Assembly (NCBI GenBank): GCA_905221605.1
Contig: CAJNDS010002805.1
Span: 1 to 64,000, forward strand
DNA: 64,000 nucleotides
Direction of reading: 5' to 3'
From: Symbiodinium natans
Lineage: Eukaryota > Sar > Dinophyceae > Suessiales > Symbiodiniaceae
Below the pieces are notes generated by a model. The model was not told the origin of the DNA. It made no database searches and worked only from the letters and a program-made list of their open reading frames with translations. The position numbers were made by a program, and so were the translations under genes. Below, piece after piece: positions 1-10,200 of this stretch (its first letter is position 1; the number at the start of each line of letters is the position of its first letter).

Positions 1-30
1 CCCCCCCCCCCCCCCCCCCAACCCCCCCCC

Positions 31-128
31 AGCTTCTGCAGTGGCCATTTTAAAAACCACAGCTAGCCCCTGTTCCAGCTGTGGTTTTTTATAGTGGCCC
101 ACCCCACTGCCACTCCACTGCAGAAGCT
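31..128. repeat. Imperfect palindrome (foldback element)
   Basis: Arms AGCTTCTGCAGTGG (31-44) and CCACTGCAGAAGCT (115-128) are exact reverse complements. A second inner pair, AAAAACCACAGCT (52-64) and AGCTGTGGTTTTT (77-89), also matches. This is a foldback of about 98 bp, probably a short non-autonomous transposon or its remnant. No coding sequence is seen in it. Confidence 0.7.
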
Positions 129-810
129 TCCCCCTCCTCCTCCACTCTCCAGGCTTCTGCTTTTTTGGGAACAGGCTTGCCCACCCTCCTCCACCAAGCC
201 TGGAACATGTGGGGATATTGGTAGTTCTTTAGGCCCCTGACCAACTGAGCTGGAAGCGATCTCTACCCTACACCCTAAACCCCAAACACCCTATCACCCA
301 AACCCAAACCCCCCCCAAACCCAAGACCCACAAACCCCAACACCCTGAACCCCGAACCAGGCAAAGTGCATGTTAGGGTGTAAGTTTATTACTTGGCATA
401 CTTCCCTTGGGAAGCTTGATTTGAATATGTTTCTTGTTCAATATTTGCCTGGTTCTAGACACACAAAATGAAAACACGATTCCTGAGGGAACTATAGGGC
501 GTCGGCTTCTCAAAGACAAGGGATTCAGGGCTTACATAGGGTTGAGGGTGCCAGCGCGAGAGTCATGACAGCCGGAGATAGCAAAAATAAATCCGCGCAC
601 CTGAGCCCGAAACTCAACACACCTGAGCCCTAACCGCCAAACCCTAAACTAGCATCAGGTAACCTATGCACAGTCCCTCCAGAATTCAACGTTTAGGGTT
701 TGGCGTCCCCAACTACTGCCGCCCCCTTGGTCGTGTGGGCTTTGGGGTTGAGAATTCTTCGGGTTCTAAGGACACGGATGTGCGAGTGGGGGTAGGGGGG
801 GGCTGGAAGG
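129..810. other. No gene recognised
   Basis: C-rich, degenerate telomere-like text (CCCTAAAC, CCAAACCC) from about 265 to 360 and scattered heptamers later. I see no exon with convincing splice sites. Confidence 0.4.
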
Positions 811-1479
811 CGCTTAACCAAGACTTGCCAACGGCGACCAGGTGTACAGGTTTGCACCGTCCACTTCTTGGTGGGTCAATTTTGTTGAAGTCCTGCCCGT
901 GACAGGTTTACGACCAAGGAAGTATCTCAGAAAGAGACCTTCTTGAGGCCTGGGATGAGACCTGCAGAACTCGACATTTTTGTCTGATGACTGTCTATTT
1001 GACATGGCAGCTGATGTATCCCTAGGTGCTGCAATGTAATTACTGTAGTTCCGCATGTGTTTCTCCGAAAAGTGAACACGGCATGTTTGTCATGCTATCC
1101 TCCAGTATACACTAGGTCCGGAATCGCTGCTGAAGAACTGCTAGGATTTCAGACCCAGGGTCTAGGGCTTGGTCTAAGGGTCCCCGTGAAACACTGAGCC
1201 GCCAACGCTACGAAGGGCAAGAAGGCAGACCTCAGCCAAGCTCTTGGAGCTTGTTGGGTATTGCAGGGTGGTAGATTTCGGGTGTAGGTTTAATTTTGGG
1301 GGGTTTAGGGTTTAAGGAAGACTTCAGAAACGAGGTTCCTTTTGCTACTAAGATCCTGAACCCTCCCCCTGACTCCCGAACCTACTGGAGGAGCTGCTGA
1401 AAACACCCTCGATGATAAGTGCAATGAGCTAGTGCCTGAATATGGAGCTGATCTTATGTTGGGGACGTTGGTTAACTTT

Positions 1480-2340
1480 CTCTACGAAAACCATTCAGAC
1501 TCTAACTGATGCAACTAGGTGCCATCAGGCAGGTTAGCAGGTGACCCTGGGCATTAATTTGCTATGTTTGTTACTGAAAAATGACACGTTCTTGTTTGTT
1601 TGAGACTATTTTGCATAGTCATACAGACTGCCTCTCAGTGTAGTCGCTTGGCAGGTGAAGTATCTTACAGCTGTGAGATTCGGGAATTGTTACACATTCT
1701 TAACTTCCTGTGGTATTTCACTCAAGAAACATGTTAATCCCAAAGCGTGGCTAATTTGGGGTTAACTCTCCGAACTGAACTAGTGAACCTTGCCTTCCAT
1801 TGCATGAAATTTCAAATGTCATTTAGGGTTGAGGGTTGAGGGTTTAGGGTTTAAGGAGTTATACTAATCTCTTCCCCGATCTAGAAACGAATTTCGCTAG
1901 GTACATGACTGGAATCGCCGCTGCAGCGTGTTGGTGCATCACATGGGAGTTCATATGAAAACGAAAAATATTTATCAAATCTGGCAAAACTGGAGAGTAC
2001 ATGTGGGTTCACAAATGCGAGGTGAGCTTCCTTGTTGCTGTTTAGTGTGTGGGTGTTTTACATTCCGTTGATTTCATACAAGGGCACCTCCGCGTGAACT
2101 CATGCTTAGCAGCCCCACGGCCTACGCGCGGAGTATATAGGTGGTTGATGATTGGCTACGCGGACCTGCGCGCCAAGCCCTAAGAAGAAAACACGCGCAA
2201 CTGTTTTCGTGGTCAGTGTAGGGTACCGGGCCGTTCTGCTACGTGTGAGGCGCGCTTCCTGTTGATTGGTTCTATGCCTGTACGGGGAACGCGGATGGGC
2301 TACGGCTACGACATTTGAAATGAGACTTATGCTCTTAGGT
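1480..2340. other. Repeat-poor stretch, possibly intergenic
   Basis: About 850 bp with almost no telomeric heptamers apart from 1823-1850. It contains a TATATA motif near 2133 and ATTGG/CCAAT-like motifs near 2143 and 2265. No open exon with good splice sites was found. The lack of telomeric tracts, which otherwise fill introns here, makes an intergenic or promoter interval possible. The motifs are too short to be proof. Confidence 0.25.
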
Positions 2341-2344
2341 AGTT

Positions 2345-2412
2345 ACCCTAAACCCTAACCCTAAACCCTAAACCCTAAACCCTAAACCCTAAACCCTAAA
2401 CCCTAAACCCTA
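2345..2412 (-). repeat. Interstitial telomeric tract (CCCTAAA)n
   Basis: About nine near-perfect CCCTAAA heptamers (TTTAGGG on the minus strand), preceded by ordinary sequence on both sides, so not a chromosome end. Confidence 0.95.
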
Positions 2413-2930
2413 GTATGGTCCCGTACCCTCCTTAAAGGGTTCCGAAGCAAAGGGCCCCTGGGTTTTATCGCGTATGTAAGGGGTATCTAAGGGGGATATG
2501 CGGGGTCCCCGTTTAAGGGCCCATGTTAAGGGACTGTCAAACTGCCCTATAACCGAAGATCTGCGTATGCGCCAGATTCTCGGAGCCTACGCCGCACTGC
2601 CACACCTCCGCGGAACTCCCTACCAGGATGGGCTACTAGGCCCTATAATCCCCATAATCAACCCCATGAAGGGCCTTTTTAAGGGGTTATAGGGTAATGA
2701 TAATCGCCCGTCCTGGTATATGAAGCTGCTATTTGTCAAGCGCTTTCCTAACCACCCGCTTCATAAACATGCTCTCAAACCCGTGGACTGTGCCCTCGCA
2801 CCCTCTCGCAAAGGTGTTTGCACTCTCCGGAACTTTAGCGACAACCCACGCAGACTCTGACCTACTCGCCCATAGTACATAGACGTGCCTACGCGGACCT
2901 TACGCAGTCCTACGCCCTGTGGATCGGGGG
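2413..2930. repeat. Dispersed-element-like unique region
   Basis: Low-complexity GGGCCC/TTAAGGGG-rich text resembling the short dispersed families elsewhere (for example CCTTAAAGGG and CCCCATGAAGGGCC partial palindromes). It ends in a poly-G run near 2926-2945. No supported gene. Confidence 0.4.
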
Positions 2931-3060
2931 GGGGGGGGGGGGGGGAAGGTGTGAGACCACACATGCGTATGATGATTTCTCATCAAAAAATCGGCACGAG
3001 ATGCACATGTATAAATAAATAAATAAATATATATATATACCTATATATTGGCAGCCGAAG

Positions 3061-3161
3061 CTAAAGAGACCTCCGCAGCGATGGCTGAGGTCAACACCAC
3101 AGCCGCAGCACCACGCCGCATGTCGGCCGAAGAGCGTGCCGGCTGATAAACTGTCAACCAC
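3061..3161 (-). CDS. Possible first exon with a hydrophobic N-terminus
   Basis: On the minus strand an ATG near 3121 opens MRRGAAAVVLTSAIAAEVSL, a short basic then hydrophobic stretch like a signal peptide, continuing to near 3055. The same bases read on the plus strand also stay open and end in a TGA near 3144 (AEVNTTAAAPRRMSAEERAG), so the strand is not certain. The minus strand is preferred only because nearly all other exons here are on it. Confidence 0.3.
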
Positions 3162-3469
3162 TTGGTCGTGCTGGGCTTGCGTTTGTTGGGCTAGGGTTGA
3201 GGGGTTCAGGGTTTAGGTGCCTGCGGGTTCAGGGTTTCGTTGTTTGTTTTGCGATCGAGTTGCTCCGGTGACCTTTTCTTTCGAGATTGGAGTCAACTGC
3301 AAAAGCCCTGCTGCTCCGAACTAAAGCTTCATTAGTCATTGTGAAAACAACATATTAGATTACCGTATCTATCTTAATACATTTTTACATGTTTATATGA
3401 GGGTATCATTGCATTCTTGCATTATTGTAATAGTTTAATGACTCGGGTTCGGGCTTAGGGCTTTCTGAC

Positions 3470-3535
3470 TCTGCCTTGTCGTGCTGAAGTCACTCGCAAA
3501 GGCTGCCACGGCGTGGTCGGCAGCTTGAGGCTTGG
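3470..3535 (-). CDS. Exon candidate, unknown protein
   Basis: Minus strand reads QAADHAVAAFASDFSTTRQS in one frame. GC-rich island between heptamer tracts. No family recognised; boundaries approximate. Confidence 0.3.
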
Positions 3536-3548
3536 GATTCAGGCGGGA

Positions 3549-3617
3549 GGGTTTAGGGTTTAGGGTTTAGGGTTTAGGGTTTAGGGTTTAGGGTTTAGGG
3601 TTTAGGTTTTAGGGTTT
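3549..3617 (+). repeat. Interstitial telomeric tract (TTTAGGG)n
   Basis: About ten tandem TTTAGGG units. On the upper side of the coding-like island at about 3470-3535. Confidence 0.95.
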
Positions 3618-3997
3618 AAGTCGGAATCAAGGTTTATATAGGGATGGGGATTGAATTCAGATTCAAGGCTGAGATTTTAGCTTTTGCATTCGGCCCTACA
3701 CCCTAAACCCTAAACCTTAAACCCTAAACCCTTAACCCTCGGGGAAGGGGGCCCAATGAGTGTTCTGTTGTTTTTTGGCAGCCGTAGACTCTAAACTCTA
3801 ATCCCAACACCCCAAGCCCACATAGTATTGGTAGTCAGAATAAGATTCATAATGAAAGTAGAGAATACAAGCAAAAAATAGTCGCAAGAACATGAAACAT
3901 ACTAGGTAGTAGTAATAATCATACTAGTGGTGATCATCATGACTCATGATCCTCCCAGTGTCAACCCAAGTTCAAGGAGATGCCTTCACTCTACGCG

Positions 3998-4053
3998 GTT
4001 TAGGGTTTAGGGTTTAGGGTTTAGGGTTTAGGGTTTAGGGTTTAGGGTTTAGG
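3998..4053 (+). repeat. Interstitial telomeric tract (TTTAGGG)n
   Basis: Eight tandem TTTAGGG units inside otherwise non-repetitive DNA. Confidence 0.95.
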
Positions 4054-4646
4054 CGATTCAATTTTGGTTTTGGGGTTAGGGTTAGCTACGTACGCTAAAT
4101 TTCATTCCAGGTGCAAAGATGCGCGCAGTCAAAGCAAAGAAGGGGCCGTCCGTTCCTTTGCCGAGGCTTGCGGGTGCGTATTCTGGGGGTGAAAACTAGG
4201 ACGGCCCTTAAAACCCTCGGACATATCTTAATTCTTAAATATGATCCTCGTAGACCCAAGAAGTGCCTCTTTTTGAACCGATCCGTGCTGCAAGTCCCAG
4301 CCAAGAGCGCCCTTGGTCCACGTAGTCTTCCTAATCCCCAGACCCGATAAAGCCTAAACCCCGAAATCCCCAAGAAACCTAAGCAAGTCAGAAGAGATCG
4401 AACTTGACCTTCTTCCAATCCTTGGCCTGCACGAGGCTGTCATTACCCCTTGTTTTCGCGTTGGGGGGGAGGTCAGGGTTTCGGAGTTTATGAGGGACTT
4501 CGGATTTTGGGAGTTTCGTTTCTGCAGAGTTGAGGGTTTAGGGCAGGCTCAGGGCTTATGGCTTGGGGCTTGGGGCATATAAGGCTTAGGGCTTATAAGG
4601 CTTAGGGCTTAGGGCTTCGGGCTTAGGGTTTAGAGTTTAGGGCCAA

Positions 4647-4712
4647 CTTCAGGTTTATGAGGTTGAAGAACTGGCTGCCTTCCCGGCGGTCTGCGTGCCC
4701 ATCAAGCAGCCC
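4647..4712 (-). CDS. Exon candidate, unknown protein
   Basis: Minus strand reads LLDGHADRREGSQFFNLINL right after a TTTAG acceptor supplied by a telomeric heptamer. Lower boundary unclear. Its position below the JmjC gene stop suggests it belongs to the next gene to the left. Confidence 0.4.
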
Positions 4713-5299
4713 TAAACCCTAAGCCCTAAGCCCTAAACCCTAAACCCATCCTGAAACCTAGACCTAAACCCCCGTCACTGGGGTGTTCCCTGCCGACTTG
4801 GCGGGGGACTTGAGGGGCACGGTTAAAGTTGACTTATTGACTTGCACAGCCGGCGTTGCCATGTTGGGTTAGATAGGGGTTCTTTTCTTGGTGGGGTTCA
4901 ACCCTACATCTAAGTCAGGGATTTGGGCCGCTAGAACGTGTATCCCAAATCAACCGCTAATGAAGCACCTTACCCTGGTGAATTCACCCCTTCCAATATC
5001 AAATCCCGAAGCCTAAACCCTAAACCCTAAACCCGCACCAGAACCCTACACATTGCACCTCTTTCTTAAGCCACAAACTCCGAAAACAAAGCCTGAACCC
5101 CAAACCTAACACCAAAAACCCCAAAACGCTAGAAAACCCAGAAGCCTCAAAACCCTCAACCCCCCAAAAAGGCAATAGAAGCACCTCAACCTCCCCTAAA
5201 GCCTGAACCCTAAACCCTAAACTCTGAACCCCAAAACCTCTTCTGCCCCAAGTGGTTTAGGGTTTAGGGTTTAGGGTTTAGGGTTTAGGGTTTGGGAGC

Positions 5300-5392
5300 T
5301 GCACCTTCCACTCCCCGAATCGGAGGGCGCTTTGGCTGGACCGGATGCCGTGCGGGATGCTCTTCTGCAGCGGTTTGGACCCGAAACCCAGG
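5300..5392 (-). CDS. Exon candidate, unknown protein
   Basis: Minus strand reads LQKSIPHGIRSSQSALRFGE followed by WKVQL. The ALRxGxWK pattern recalls the C-terminal part of sulfatases, but this is a weak resemblance from memory. The plus strand is also open across the island. Flanked by TTTAGGG tracts on both sides. Confidence 0.35.
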
Positions 5393-5526
5393 GGTTTAGG
5401 GTTTAGGGTTTAGGGTTTAGGGTTTAGGGTTTAGGGTTTAGGGTTTAGGGTGTAGGGTGTAGGGTGTAGGGTGTAGGGTGTAGGGGTTTAGGGGTTTAGG
5501 GGTTTAGGGGTTTAGGGGTTTAGGGC
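5393..5526 (+). repeat. Telomeric tract with two variants
   Basis: About eight TTTAGGG units, then five TGTAGGG, then five TTTAGGGG units. The blocks of variants show local expansion of single mutant units. Confidence 0.95.
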
Positions 5527-6122
5527 TTCTACTTGGAGGTTCCTGGGTACTAAAAACCCCCAGTTTCCTTAGAACCCACTTAGGGGACTTCGGGGGCTTA
5601 CAAAAGTAGTTGTTACTGGGCTTACAAGTGCCCTGATATAGATGAATGTGTAACACGTATGCGACATATGTTTACTTGCTTATGTGCAGAAGAATGTGTG
5701 TGTGTGTACTGGTTTGATGTCTAGTTCATACCGTAAAGGGGCCATGAAGGTGCAATGCGCGAAGCCTGTGGGGTTTTATGGCCGGTCGAGGGTCTGTAGG
5801 TGGTTCGCGTGGAGGTTCGGTTGAGATAGGCTCCGCACACGGACTCGATATCTGCTAAGCCCAAACCTACAACACTAAGCGGAAGCCTGAACCCCCAAAT
5901 TCTTAAAGCTCTAAATCCTCGAGCCCAGAACCCCTCAGTCCCTAAACCCGTTTGCAAAGGGCTAAGGGGCCTCAGGTTGGCTTCACTAGGTTCGCCAGAG
6001 AGCTAAAGGTACAAACAGAAACTGGGGGTCCAGTTTAGGGTGTACGTCAAAAGCCTACACCCTAAACCCTAAACCCCAAACCCCAAACCCTAAACCCCCA
6101 ACCCCAGACCCTTAAAAAGTGC

Positions 6123-6226
6123 AGGATTCATGAAGGGGCAGTGATGCCGGCAGGATACCCCGTCGGTGTACAGCTCCACTTTGTCGCCCTGCGCCACGGC
6201 GAGCTGGGGTGGATGATTCGTTGACG
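6123..6226 (-). CDS. Exon candidate, unknown protein
   Basis: Minus strand reads VAQGDKVELYTDGVSCRHHC continuing to PFMNPA. Bracketed by C-rich heptamers below and TTTAGGG above. No family recognised. Confidence 0.4.
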
Positions 6227-6423
6227 AGGTTTAGGGTTTAGGGTTTAGGGCTTAGGGTTTAGGATTTAGGGTTTAGGGTGAGGGGCTTAGGAAAAAGTGC
6301 CAGGGCTTGGGGTCTACTGTCCGTGCCGAAGCTCCATAAACCCCTAAAACTCCACGTGTCCCCAAAGCCCTGCATCCCTAACCCGCCCCCTACTAAAACA
6401 CGACAAACGCAAACCCCACGAGC

Positions 6424-6597
6424 CTTAAACCCTAAACCCTAAACCCTAAACCCTAAACCCTAAACCCTAAACCCTAAACCCTAAACCCTAAACCCTAAAC
6501 CCTAAACCCTAAACCCTAAACCTAAACCCTAAACCCTGAACCCTGAACCCTGAACCCTGAACCCTGAACCCTGAACCCTAAACCCTAAACCCTAACC
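6424..6597 (-). repeat. Long interstitial telomeric tract (CCCTAAA)n
   Basis: About 25 heptamers, with a central block of six CCCTGAA variants (6536-6575), followed by a poly-C run near 6600. One of the longest tracts in the window. Confidence 0.95.
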
Positions 6598-6890
6598 CAC
6601 CCCCCCCCCCCCCCCCGCCCCAAACGCCCAAATCCCCAAATCCCCAAGTCCCCAAGCCCTGAAGCTCCTCAAACCGAGCCCCCCCCCCCCCCCAGCCCTA
6701 AAACTCCTATGAGGCCGCCCCAAAACCAAATAAGCCAAAAACCCCCCCCCCCCCCCCCCCCCCCAAACAAACAAAAAAACACAGAAACCCAAAGGCCAAT
6801 GAGACAGAGCTCTAGAAGCAGAGAGGGAACTGGGAGGCATGGGTAATATATTGGCCTTCATGATTAGAATAATAAAGCATTTTTTCGGGT
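6598..6890. other. Homopolymer-rich stretch, no gene
   Basis: Three poly-C runs (about 6600, 6680, 6750) separated by degenerate heptamers. The open frame on the minus strand is glycine runs from poly-G and is not a gene. Confidence 0.6.
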
Positions 6891-6891
6891 G

Positions 6892-6965
6892 TGGTTATAG
6901 CATAATTGTAGAGGGACCGGAAGGGAATGTTAATAGTAGTTCTTCCGACCCCTATATTACTGTGG
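6892..6965. repeat. Family E short dispersed element, copy 1
   Basis: Shares TATAGCATAATTGTA, AAGGGAAT, TAGTAGTTNTTCCGACCCCT and a TACTGTGG-like end with copies near 17082, 39797 and 61011. Confidence 0.65.
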
Positions 6966-7063
6966 TTGAGGGTTTAGTCTAGGGCTATGGGTGTGACAGC
7001 AACGTTTTCTAGTTGGAGGTTTGGGGCTTTACTTGTAAGCCTCCCCACGCTCGCTGAATAATC

Positions 7064-7148
7064 CTTAAACCCTAAACCCTAAACCCTAAACCCTAAACCC
7101 CTAAACCCTAAACCCTAACCCCTAACCCCTAAACCCTAAACCCTAAAC
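7064..7148 (-). repeat. Interstitial telomeric tract (CCCTAAA)n
   Basis: About twelve CCCTAAA/CCCCTAA units directly below the last JmjC exon. On the gene strand it is TTTAGGG just past the stop. Confidence 0.9.
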
Positions 7149-7194
7149 CTACGTTCCCGCAATAGTTCCCTAAGTAATCCCTAAGAGCAGGCAA

Positions 7195-7272
7195 TCAAAG
7201 CAACACATGCGGCTCCTCGTTGTCCCAGATGCTGTCCAGGAGGCTCAGCTCCACGTTGCTCAGATCCTTAGT
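7195..7272 (-). CDS. JmjC gene, last exon with stop
   Basis: AG acceptor at 7273-7274, 78 nt in phase, ending in TGA at 7195-7197. Reads [20 protein letters not shown] then PHVLL. It follows MNYVD of the previous exon, where JmjC proteins often have a short helical tail. A GT inside (near PH) could be an alternative donor. Confidence 0.7.
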   Translation of the reverse strand, partial: TKDLSNVELSLLDSIWDNEEPHVLL

Positions 7273-10200
7273 CTTGGGGATTTAGGGATTCAGGGTTTAG
7301 GGGTTTAGGGGTTTAGGGTTTAGGGGAGAAACCCTAAACCCTCAACTCTGAACCCTAAAGCCCTTCGTCATAAGCCCTGAAGGTCCATATGCTGGCGCTG
7401 CAAGATACTTCCTATCTTCCTACACAGCGAGTTTAGGGACCCAAGTGACTTGTTGAGGTACATGGACCCTTAGCAAGCCCAATGCCCTTCAACCCCAAAA
7501 CCCGAAACCTGACGATCGTCAAACCCTGCAATGGCTAGGGTTTACGGGGTTTGTGTTTTCTTGGGGGGGGGGGGGGGGTTCTGGGCTCCCTCGGTAACTA
7601 GGAATAACAGGACTCACTGCCGCTTCCGTCGTCAGCGTATCAAGTAAGCCTAGGCCCTAGAAACTAAACCAGCAAAACCCCAAGCCCAAGCAAAAGGGAA
7701 CAAGGGTACCACTGGTGGTCCTAGCATCCACGTAGTTCATGCTCACGCCGTGGATGTCGTCCAAGTTTCGAACCTGAAGTTTCAGGGCTTCAGTGCCCGA
7801 AAAGCATGCGAGCGCAACTTAGACCCCAGCGTTTTTTTTTTTTTTTTTGGGGGGGGGGGGGGTGACGTCGGGTCTTTGGGCTACATTAGGGCTTTCACAG
7901 ATCCGGGTCCCCCTGTATACCCCGCCCAATCGCATTAAAGAGACCACCCAGGTGGGCAAGCCTCCGAAAGAGCTTTGGGTTCAGGGCTCAGGGCTCAGGG
8001 TTTAGGGTTTGGGGCTTAATAACCCCCAAATAACAAGCTAAGGCTTTCAGAGGCCCGGCGGAAAAAAAAGAAAAACAAACAGTACATACTTTTTGGGCTA
8101 CTTACCAAAACAGGAAGCCCAGGACCCAAAAAGGGAAACATAAATACTGCTGAACACCCTCGCAAGGGTAAACCCTAAACCGCCAAACCCTGGTTTAGAG
8201 GGTTTAGGGAACTAGTCCCGTAAATTAGGGTAAACCCTAAACCCTCAACCCTAAACCCCAAACCCCAAACCCTAAACCCTAAACCCCAACCCTAAACCCT
8301 AAACCCTAAACCCCAACCCTAAACCCTGGTCTGCGGGCACAGAAGCGCCATGGGGGTTGCCGGCTGGGATGAAGATCAGCTCGCCGGGCTCCTCGAGCTC
8401 GAGAGGGTTTAGGGTTTAGGGTTTAGGGTCTAGGGTCTAGGGTCTAGGGTTTAGGGTTTAGGGTTTACCCCCCCCCACCCCAAACAGAGAACCCATAAAC
8501 TTAAGATTTTATCCCCCCCTGAAGGCCCCCACCTTTAACCCTCTGACCATAATTTGCCTGAATCTGAAACTCAACTAAGCACTAAACACGTAATTCAACC
8601 CCTGACCCCTGCACCCTAAACCCTAAACCCTCCAGGGCCAACTCTCCGCATCCGACCGCAGCCTGAAATTGCTTGGGAACTCCCGAAGGCCGACCCCCCC
8701 CAACCCAAAACCTCGGAACCCTAAACCCTATAACTAGGGTTTAGGGTTTAGGTCTGTCTTGTACTAACAGTCCTTCAGAAGGATAATAGTAGGGGGTACG
8801 ATAATCCCTACTAGGGACTGTTAGCGTACGGGGGAACAACCCAACCTATAACTCTGAGCCCGAAACCCCAAAAAACCACAAACCCTGGACCTCAAACACA
8901 AAGCGTTTGGGGGTTCAGGGCGTGGCTGTGAAGGGATCCGCATCTCCTGAATGCCAACGAACTGCTCGGCATACCTCCCCAAAGACGCGACTCTTGGAGG
9001 GCTTCGTGCGTTTGTCACAGGGCTTCAGGGGTGTAGGGTTTAGGATTTAGGGTGTAGGGTTTAGGGTTTTGGTTTTAGGGGTGAGTCTAGGGTCTAGGTC
9101 TTAAGTTCATGGGGATCGCCGGAAACCCAGCACCCCACAAATTCCAGAGCGCGACAAAAACTAGCTAGGCAAATCGGGTCTGGGGCAGGGCTTGGGGCAG
9201 TAATTCTCGGCCTTCAACCTTGAAATCTTGCTTTGGGTTTATGGTTTAGGGTGAAGGGTTGAGACCTAGGTTTTGGGAGTTTCAGTGACATGCGCTTTAC
9301 TCGGGTCTTTTGGGTTCGGGGCTTTAGGGTTCGGGATGTGCTGTGGGTTACATAGCGTCGTATTTTCGGGATTGAGACGCAGAGGCCTCTCACATGTCTT
9401 AAAACCGTATCTAACAACTATTAGGGCCAACACAGGCCCAAAACTTACTTGGAACGCCCTTTTGAAGCTTCTGAACACATCTTCCTAAGTCTGATCCCCC
9501 TCAACCCTGAACCCTGAACCCTGAACCCTGAACCCTCAACCCTCAACCCTAAACCCTCAACCCTCAACCCTCAACCCTCAACCCTAAACCCTAAACCGCA
9601 GTGTAGACTCCGGCCCCACATTTGCCCTCAGTGGGGCGGCGCCCGGGCCTCGCCAAAGGAAACCTGGTGAGAGAGCTGGTTGAGGGTTTATTGAAATTAT
9701 TAAGTGTTCAGGTCCGGGGAAGTTTCGCAGAGTTTTGAGGAGTTTCTGTTTTGGATTTTTCTTAATAAGTTCAAGTTAAAGGGGCTTGAGGGTTTAGGGT
9801 TTAGGGTTCAGGGTTTAGGGTTTAGGGTTAGAATCGGTTAGAAGCTTCGGGGGCTAGGGGGCTTAGGGAACAAGGGGCTTCAAAGAGCCAGAGAGAGAGA
9901 GAGAGAGAGAGAGGGCGAGGGAGAGGGAGAGGGAGAGGGAGAGGGAGAGGGAGAGGGAGAGGGAGAGGGAGAGGGAGAGGGAGAGTGAGGGGAAGGAGGG
10001 AGGGAGGGAGGGAGAGAGAGAGAGAGAGTTGGTGTAGGACGCTTCGGTTTAGGGTTTACGGTTTAGGGTTTAGGGATAAGGGTTAAGGGTTAGTGGTTTT
10101 AGGGGTGTAGGGTGTACTCGGGGATTCTGGGGGCTTAAGCGGCTTTAGGGTCTAGAAAGTAGGGTTCAGGGTAAAGAGCTGAGGGCTTTGGAGTTTGTTT

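Noticed and set aside
6592-6861. 89-codon minus-strand open frame
   Set aside because: Glycine runs from poly-C tracts on the plus strand.
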